NCBI GenBank assembly: GCA_902518895.1
Contig: CABYHL010000011.1
Span: forward strand, 1-34,138
Direction: 5' to 3'
From: an uncultured Alphaproteobacteria bacterium
GTDB taxonomy: Bacteria > Pseudomonadota > Alphaproteobacteria > HIMB59 > GCA-002718135
Length of the DNA stretch: 34,138 bases
The notes beneath the pieces were generated by a model. That model saw nothing but the letters and a program-made list of their open reading frames with translations, was not told where the DNA came from and ran no database searches. Each line of letters begins with the position of its first letter. Within the stretch, counting starts at the first letter, position 1. Positions 29,485 to 34,138 of the stretch are shown here, in pieces. A program made the position numbers and the translations under genes.

Positions 29485-29535
29485 AAAGTGTATTTAATAA
29501 CTTAAAAAACAGTTTATATTTTTTAAAATCAGCCC

Positions 29536-29564
29536 TTGAATTTAAATTCATTTGAGATTATATC
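29536..29564 (+). promoter_or_regulatory. Candidate infC operon promoter over a 14-bp palindrome
   Basis: TTGAAT (29536-29541) and TATATC (29559-29564) are 17 bp apart, a reasonable sigma-70 match giving a leader of about 70 nt before infC. A perfect 14-bp palindrome, TGAATTTAAATTCA (29537-29550), covers the -35 and part of the spacer and could be an operator. On the other strand TATAAT (29562 to 29557) could be the -10 of the divergent GT9 gene, although the TTGTCA ahead of it (29581 to 29576) is only 13 bp away. All are visual matches in AT-rich DNA. Confidence 0.4.
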
Positions 29565-29599
29565 CTAACAAAATATGACAAAAGACTTAATTTCCTAAT

Positions 29600-29638
29600 A
29601 TGCTATTAAATAATAGCTTTAACTCAATCCCTATATAA
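29600..29638 (+). other. 12-codon upstream ORF running into the infC start
   Basis: An ATG at 29600 opens a 12-codon frame (MLLNNSFNSIPI) whose TAA stop (29636-29638) shares its last base with an ATT codon, in frame with infC and directly before the TTG at 29641. No ribosome site precedes it. It could couple translation to the non-AUG infC start or be chance. Confidence 0.2.
29602..29617 (+). promoter_or_regulatory. Small hairpin in the infC leader
   Basis: GCTATT (29602-29607) pairs with AATAGC (29612-29617) around a 4-nt AAAT loop and is followed by TTT. It lies 23 nt before the TTG of infC, inside the predicted leader. It is too weak and too A/U-rich to be a good terminator; a role in setting infC translation is a guess. 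Confidence 0.3.
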
Positions 29639-29640
29639 TT

Positions 29641-30180
29641 TTGGCTGTAAATTTCAAAACAAAGAAAGATACTGGTCCAAGAATCAATGAGCAGATTACT
29701 GCTAGTGAAGTTAGACTAATATCCAGTAGTGGTAAACAGATGGGGATAATAAGCATTCGTGAAGCTTTAATTCAGGCAGAAGATGAAGGATTTGATTTAG
29801 TTGAAGTATCACCTGAAGCTAATCCACCAGTTTGCAAAATTATTGACTATGGTAAGCTAAAATACAGAGAGCAAAAAAGTAAAAAAGAAGCAAAGAAAAA
29901 ACAAAAAACAATTGAATTAAAAGAAATTAAGATGAGACCTGGAATTGATACTCATGATTATAATGTAAAAGTAAAAGCCTTATCAAAGTTTATTGGTGGA
30001 GGAAATAAAGTAAAAGTATCAATGCGCTTTAGAGGGCGTGAAATGGAACATCAAAACTTAGGTTTTGACTTACTTAAAAAACTTACAACTGAAGTGGAAG
30101 AATATGCAAAAGTTGAAGTAGCTCCTAAATTTGAGGGTAGACAAATAATGATGATATTAGTTCCACAAGTTGCAAAGTAA
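29641..30180 (+). CDS. infC: Translation initiation factor IF-3
   Basis: Binds the 30S subunit, keeps subunits apart and checks the start codon and initiator tRNA. From TTG at 29641 the product is 179 residues: N-terminal domain beginning GPRINEQITASEVRLI, the linker helix rich in Lys (KYREQKSKKEAKKKQK), and the C-terminal domain with IKMRPGIDTHDYNVKVK and VKVSMRFRGREMEHQ. No ATG or GTG is available in frame near the N-terminus. The TTG is preceded directly by ATT (29638-29640), the rare start codon used by E. coli infC for autoregulation, and either could be used. No Shine-Dalgarno is visible. rpmI follows after 102 bp. Confidence 0.96.
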   Translation: MAVNFKTKKDTGPRINEQITASEVRLISSSGKQMGIISIREALIQAEDEGFDLVEVSPEANPPVCKIIDYGKLKYREQKSKKEAKKKQKTIELKEIKMRPGIDTHDYNVKVKALSKFIGGGNKVKVSMRFRGREMEHQNLGFDLLKKLTTEVEEYAKVEVAPKFEGRQIMMILVPQVAK

Positions 30181-30226
30181 TTCTACATATTGCAAAATAC
30201 TCAATTATCAGTATAAGCCATTCTAT

Positions 30227-30257
30227 CTTGTTATGGCCTGCAGGGCAGCCTAACGAG
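30227..30257 (+). promoter_or_regulatory. Structured leader hairpin upstream of rpmI-rplT
   Basis: In the 102-bp infC-rpmI gap, 30227-30233 pairs with 30251-30257 (7 bp, one G-U), 30235-30236 with 30249-30250, and 30238-30241 with 30245-30248, around the loop AGG. That is 13 bp with single-base bulges at 30234 and 30237. It is the most GC-rich spot in its surroundings. A TAGGAG ribosome site (30271-30276) follows 13 nt later, ahead of the rpmI ATG. There is no T-run, so it is not an ordinary terminator. Position suggests an L20- or L35-responsive leader or an RNA-processing site. Confidence 0.6.
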
Positions 30258-30282
30258 TAAACTTAAAATATAGGAGATACTA

Positions 30283-30483
30283 ATGCCCAAGCTTAAAACT
30301 AAAAGTAGTTTAAAAAAAAGATTTTCTAGAACAGGTACTGGTAAAATTAAATTTAAACCTGCTGGAAAAAGGCATGGAATGAGTAAACGTTCCAATAAAT
30401 TTATTCGTAACACTAAAAGATCTGCAATTATGTCACCAGGTGACTCTGCTTTGATTGATCATATGTTACCATACAACAAGTAA
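30283..30483 (+). CDS. rpmI: 50S ribosomal protein L35
   Basis: Basic 66-residue large-subunit protein. It starts [24 protein letters not shown] and contains [15 protein letters not shown], both hallmark L35 segments. A strong TAGGAG site lies 6 nt before the ATG. Its mRNA begins just after the hairpin at 30227-30257. rplT starts 10 nt after the stop, so L35 and L20 are made from one message as in other bacteria. Confidence 0.98.
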   Translation: MPKLKTKSSLKKRFSRTGTGKIKFKPAGKRHGMSKRSNKFIRNTKRSAIMSPGDSALIDHMLPYNK

Positions 30484-30493
30484 GGGGAAATCA

Positions 30494-30847
30494 ATGGCAA
30501 GAGTATCAAGAGGTGTTACAGCAAGAGCTAGACACAAAAAGGTAATTAAAAGAGCAAAAGGTTATTACGGTAGAAGAAAAAATGTTTTTCGAGTTGCTGT
30601 TCAAGCTGTCGAAAGAGGCATGCAATATGCTTATAGAGATCGAAAAAAAAGAAAAAGTGATTTTAGGGGTTTATGGATTCAAAGAATCAACGCTGGTGTT
30701 CGACTTCATGGTTTAACATATTCGCAATTTATATCGGGGCTTAAAAAATCATCTATTGAAATAGATAGAAAGATTTTAGCGGATCTTGCAGTTAACCAGC
30801 CAGAGGCTTTTAAAGCTTTAGTTGATAAAGCTCAATCTGCTAGATAA
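30494..30847 (+). CDS. rplT: 50S ribosomal protein L20
   Basis: rRNA-binding assembly protein of the large subunit and the known translational regulator of its own operon in E. coli and Bacillus. From ATG at 30494 it is 117 residues, starting [20 protein letters not shown] and including [14 protein letters not shown] and [20 protein letters not shown]. The frame stays open 13 codons upstream, but that extension overlaps rpmI; AAGGGG (30482-30487) before 30494 settles the start. pheS follows 29 bp after the stop. Confidence 0.98.
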   Translation: MARVSRGVTARARHKKVIKRAKGYYGRRKNVFRVAVQAVERGMQYAYRDRKKRKSDFRGLWIQRINAGVRLHGLTYSQFISGLKKSSIEIDRKILADLAVNQPEAFKALVDKAQSAR

Positions 30848-30876
30848 TTTTAATTAATAAAATATAATAGATATTG

Positions 30877-31935
30877 ATGGCATTTGCTGAAAATAAAATT
30901 GATGTTTTAAATAAAATTAAAGCTTCAAAATCCTTTGAAGATTTAGAAAAACTTCGATTATATTATTTAGGTAAAAAAGGATTAATACCTGAAGCTTTAA
31001 AAGGATTAGGTTCTATGTCGATTGAAGAAAAAAAATCGAAAGGACAGGAATTAAATATTCTTAAAAAAGAAATCGAAGAAGGTATTAAAAACCAAAGAAC
31101 AGAAATTGAAAATATTGAAATTTCAAACAGAATTAATTTAGAATCAATTGATGTTACTCTACCACCTAATATTTCTGAAAAAGGAAAAATACACCCAATT
31201 AGTCAAACAATATTTAATATTATAGAAATTTTTGGAAATCTAAATTATGCAGTGGAAACAGGTCCAGATATAGAAACTGATTTTAATAATTTTACAGCTT
31301 TAAATATACCAGAACATCACCCAGCAAGAGAAATGCAGGATACTTTTTATATTCAGGATAACGGAGACAAAAATGTTCTTCGAACCCATACTAGCCCTGT
31401 TCAAGTGAGAACTATGCTCAATACAGAACCACCTATTAAAATTATTGTGCCTGGCAGAACTTATAGAAGTGACTCAGATGCTACACATGCTCCTATGTTT
31501 CATCAGGTAGAAGGTTTAGTAGTTGATACAAGTTCTACTATGGTTGATTTAAAATCAACACTCGTTTCATTCTTAGAAGAATTTTTCGAAGTAAAAAACT
31601 TACAATACCGTTTTCGTCCTAGTTATTTTCCTTTTACCGAGCCAAGTGCAGAAATGGACGTAGCTTATACCAAGGTAAATAATAAAATAAAAATTGGTGA
31701 AGGAGATAAATGGTTAGAAATACTGGGTTGTGGAATGGTTAATCCTGTAGTCTTAGATAATTGTAATATTGATTCAACACAATATCAAGGTTTTGCTTTT
31801 GGGATGGGAATTGAGCGTTTATCGATGCTTAAATATGGTATTACAGATTTAAGAAGTTTTTTTGATCCAAATTATAGATGGTTGGATCATTATAGTTTTA
31901 GTATTTTAGATAATCAAACACGATCAGGGCTATAA
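30877..31935 (+). CDS. pheS: Phenylalanine-tRNA ligase alpha subunit
   Basis: Catalytic subunit of the alpha2-beta2 enzyme that charges tRNA-Phe. The 352 residues open with a coiled-coil arm (about 1-90, with KLRLYYLGKKG) that touches tRNA, then the class II core: ETGPDIETDFNNFTALNIPEHHPAR, motif 2 LRTHTSPVQVRTM, and motif 3 GFAFGMGIERLSMLKYGI. I use the ATG at 30877; an in-frame TTG sits immediately before it. pheT begins on the next base after its stop. Confidence 0.97.
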   Translation: MAFAENKIDVLNKIKASKSFEDLEKLRLYYLGKKGLIPEALKGLGSMSIEEKKSKGQELNILKKEIEEGIKNQRTEIENIEISNRINLESIDVTLPPNISEKGKIHPISQTIFNIIEIFGNLNYAVETGPDIETDFNNFTALNIPEHHPAREMQDTFYIQDNGDKNVLRTHTSPVQVRTMLNTEPPIKIIVPGRTYRSDSDATHAPMFHQVEGLVVDTSSTMVDLKSTLVSFLEEFFEVKNLQYRFRPSYFPFTEPSAEMDVAYTKVNNKIKIGEGDKWLEILGCGMVNPVVLDNCNIDSTQYQGFAFGMGIERLSMLKYGITDLRSFFDPNYRWLDHYSFSILDNQTRSGL

Positions 31936-34138
31936 ATGAAATTTACATTAGACTGGCTAAGAGATCATTTAGATACTTCTGAAAATTTAAATACCATAAC
32001 AGATACCTTAACCAATATTGGTTTAGAGATTGAAAGTATAGAAGATAAATCAGAAATATTTAAGAATTTTACAGTAGCTAAAGTTTTAAAAGCAGAAAAA
32101 CATCCAGATGCAGATAAACTTAAAGTATGTCAAGTAGAAACAATAAATGGAAATTATCAAGTTGTGTGCGGTGCTCCAAATGCAAGAGAAGGAATGCTTG
32201 GAATTTTTGCACCAGAAAATAGTTACATTCCTGGAACAGACTTACATTTAAAAAAAACTAAAATAAGAGGAGTTGAGTCTTGTGGAATGCTTGTATCAGA
32301 GAGAGAAATGGGTATTTCTGATGAACACGATGGTATTATTGAAATAAAAGATAATTATAAAATTGGTGATTTATTTAGTAAAATTTTTGCAATAGATGAA
32401 CCTGTTATAGAAATTAATTTAACACCAAATAGATCTGACTGTTTATCAGTCAGAGGTATTGCAAGGGATTTAGCAGCAGCTGGTATTGGTAAATTAAAAG
32501 ACTTAAATTATAAAAAAGTAAAAGAATCATTTAAAAGTCCAATTACTTGGAAAAAAGAATTTCAAAATAAAAATCTCTGTCCTGGAGTAGCAGGTCGATA
32601 TTTCAAAAATGTTAAAAATTTAGAAAGCCCTAAATGGCTTCAAGATAGATTAACTGCAATCGGATTAAGACCTATTTCAGCTCTAGTTGACATTACAAAT
32701 TATATTACTTTTGACTTAGGAAGACCTTTACATGTTTATGATGCTGACAAAGTTTCAGGTAATTTAACTATGCGATTAGCCAATAAAGATGAGGAGTGTT
32801 TAGCTCTAAATGAAGTTAATTATAAATGTGACAGTGATATGATTGTAATTTCTGATGATGAAAATAAACTTCATGGAATTGGTGGGGTTATGGGTGGTCT
32901 TAATAGTGGTTGTAGTATGCAGACTAAAAATGTCTTTCTGGAAGTTGCTTTATTTGATCCAATTTCAGTAACTAAAACCGGAAGAAAAATAAATCTTCAA
33001 AGTGATGCACGTTATCGTTTTGAAAGAGGGATAGATACTGATTCTATCTATTGGGGTGTAGATGCAGCAACTCAAATGATTTTGGAATTATGTGGTGGTG
33101 AAGTAAGTGAGTTTGTTTCTTCAGAAATTAATATAGAAAAAACCAAAAAATTTATGTTTGATACAAATAAAGTAAAGACTTTTGGCGGCATAGAAATAAA
33201 TATTAAGGAACAAGAAAAAATTTTAGTTTCACTTGGTTTTTCTGTTAATGAAAAAAAATCAAAATTTGAAATTCAAAGTCCTACTTTTAGACCAGACATT
33301 GTTGGTGAGGCAGACATTGTTGAGGAAATAATTAGAATTTATGGTTATAATAATTTACCTCTAAAACAAATTACTAATCAAGAAGAAAAAAAGCAGATTT
33401 TAAATTCAAAAACAAAAACTTTTTATAAAAGTAAAAAAATTATAGCCTTAAATGGCTATTCTGAAGTTGTAACTTGGTCATTTATGGATGAAAAAAAAGC
33501 AAAAATTTTTTCAGATGAAATAATAAGTTTAAAAAATCCAATAAGTTCTGATCTAAATACAATGAGACCATCCACGCTTCCAAATTTATTAGAAGCAATC
33601 AATAAAAATAAAGCTAGAATGTATTTGAGAGCAAAAATTTTTGAAGTCGGCCCAAATTTTTCTAAATCATTTCCAGACCAACAAGAAAATATTGCAACTG
33701 CTATAGCTTATGGTTTATCTGATGAACAAAACTGGTTATCAAATAAAAAAAATATTGATGTCTTTAGTATAAAGGCCGATTTATTTGCTATTTTAACCAA
33801 TTTAAATGTACCAATAAATAATTTGGTATACGAAAAACTGGATGGTCAAATTTATCATCCTGGCAAATCAGCTTCTTTAAGGCTTGGTAAAAATAAAATA
33901 GCTAATTTTGGAGAATTACACCCAATTCTATTAAAAACAATGGATGTTAATTTTAAAGTATTTGGTTTTGAAATATATTTGGAGAATATTTCACAATTTC
34001 AAGAAAATAGATCTTCTTCCAAAGGCGGTTTTATTAACAATCCTTATCAGATGGTTGAAAGAGATTTTGCCTTTCTTTTCCCGAAAGAAGTTAAGGCTGA
34101 TGAGATAATAAAAAAAGTAAAAAAAATAGATAAAAATA
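31936..34138 (+). CDS. pheT: Phenylalanine-tRNA ligase beta subunit, 3' end outside window
   Basis: Editing and tRNA-binding subunit that pairs with PheS. The ATG touches the pheS stop codon. The 734 codons inside the window read without a stop: MKFTLDWLRDHL, an OB-fold tRNA-binding domain from about residue 40 (AEKHPDADKLKVCQV, VCGAPNAREG), the B3/B4 editing domain with LTPNRSDCLSVRGIARDLAA ahead of it and ALVDITNY, RYRFERGID, the B5 domain, and the start of the C-terminal ferredoxin-like anticodon domain (YQMVERDFAFLFP). About 60 to 70 residues are probably missing, judged from the usual length of about 800. Confidence 0.97.
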   Translation, partial: MKFTLDWLRDHLDTSENLNTITDTLTNIGLEIESIEDKSEIFKNFTVAKVLKAEKHPDADKLKVCQVETINGNYQVVCGAPNAREGMLGIFAPENSYIPGTDLHLKKTKIRGVESCGMLVSEREMGISDEHDGIIEIKDNYKIGDLFSKIFAIDEPVIEINLTPNRSDCLSVRGIARDLAAAGIGKLKDLNYKKVKESFKSPITWKKEFQNKNLCPGVAGRYFKNVKNLESPKWLQDRLTAIGLRPISALVDITNYITFDLGRPLHVYDADKVSGNLTMRLANKDEECLALNEVNYKCDSDMIVISDDENKLHGIGGVMGGLNSGCSMQTKNVFLEVALFDPISVTKTGRKINLQSDARYRFERGIDTDSIYWGVDAATQMILELCGGEVSEFVSSEINIEKTKKFMFDTNKVKTFGGIEINIKEQEKILVSLGFSVNEKKSKFEIQSPTFRPDIVGEADIVEEIIRIYGYNNLPLKQITNQEEKKQILNSKTKTFYKSKKIIALNGYSEVVTWSFMDEKKAKIFSDEIISLKNPISSDLNTMRPSTLPNLLEAINKNKARMYLRAKIFEVGPNFSKSFPDQQENIATAIAYGLSDEQNWLSNKKNIDVFSIKADLFAILTNLNVPINNLVYEKLDGQIYHPGKSASLRLGKNKIANFGELHPILLKTMDVNFKVFGFEIYLENISQFQENRSSSKGGFINNPYQMVERDFAFLFPKEVKADEIIKKVKKIDKN

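Noticed and set aside
29602-29620. Intrinsic terminator before infC
   Set aside because: The 6-bp A/U-rich stem is weak and is followed by only three T; nothing on the plus strand needs terminating there.
29634-29639. TATAAT directly before the infC TTG as its promoter
   Set aside because: Transcription would begin inside the coding sequence and no -35 is present; such matches are frequent in DNA this AT-rich.
30455-30493. 13-residue N-terminal extension of L20
   Set aside because: It overlaps rpmI, is not part of the family, and a strong ribosome site supports the ATG at 30494.
30874-30876. TTG as the pheS start
   Set aside because: An ATG follows immediately in frame and gives the expected N-terminus; the TTG adds only one residue.

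Overview
This is an AT-rich (by eye about 70% A+T), almost gap-free stretch of bacterial chromosome. It carries only housekeeping, cell-envelope and biosynthetic genes. Gene content and order are alphaproteobacterial: a ChvG-type kinase beside ahcY; tsaE-amgK-murU near trxA; rnd-kdsD-lptC-lptA-lptB; aroA-cmk-rpsA-ihfB; trpFBA-accD-folC; an NDUFA9-like gene beside gltD-gltB. The low GC, the few-base spacers and the missing members of otherwise conserved neighbourhoods fit a streamlined free-living marine lineage of the SAR11/Pelagibacterales or HIMB59 type. That placement is inferred from composition and synteny, not from a phylogeny.

Layout. (1) 1-5790, plus strand: 3' part of a ChvG-like sensor kinase, ahcY and metK (methyl cycle), tsaE (t6A tRNA modification), AmgK- and MurU-like genes (amino-sugar/peptidoglycan recycling), then trxA. 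(2) 5785-18647, minus strand: fifteen genes, rnd to folC, with no gap above 4 nt. They cover LPS precursor synthesis and transport, aroA, cmk, ribosomal protein S1, IHF-beta, pyrF, trpFBA, accD and folC. (3) 18710-25689, plus: NDUFA9-like protein and both glutamate synthase subunits. (4) 25686-29484: an ABHD10-like hydrolase (minus), a GT4 glycosyltransferase and a GT9 heptosyltransferase-like gene (plus), and a second GT9 gene (minus), probably for surface glycans. (5) 29641 to the end, plus: infC-rpmI-rplT-pheS-pheT, with pheT cut by the window edge.

The gene pairs work together in familiar ways. AhcY and MetK run the SAM cycle. KdsD makes arabinose 5-phosphate for Kdo while LptC/A/B move finished LPS, and the GT4/GT9 enzymes may decorate its core. 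GltD/GltB assimilate ammonia with glutamine synthetase. The infC operon couples translation initiation, the L35/L20 proteins and Phe-tRNA charging.

I found no mobile element, CRISPR array, tRNA, rRNA, toxin-antitoxin or defence gene, and no convincing candidate for an undescribed multi-gene system. No intergenic stretch exceeds 156 bp. The points most worth checking are a 13-bp leader hairpin before rpmI, the non-AUG infC start with a 12-codon ORF running into it, the 15-gene block fed from one 62-bp gap, and the absence of hprK/EIIA, rpoN/hpf/ptsN and addAB from the places where alphaproteobacteria usually keep them.
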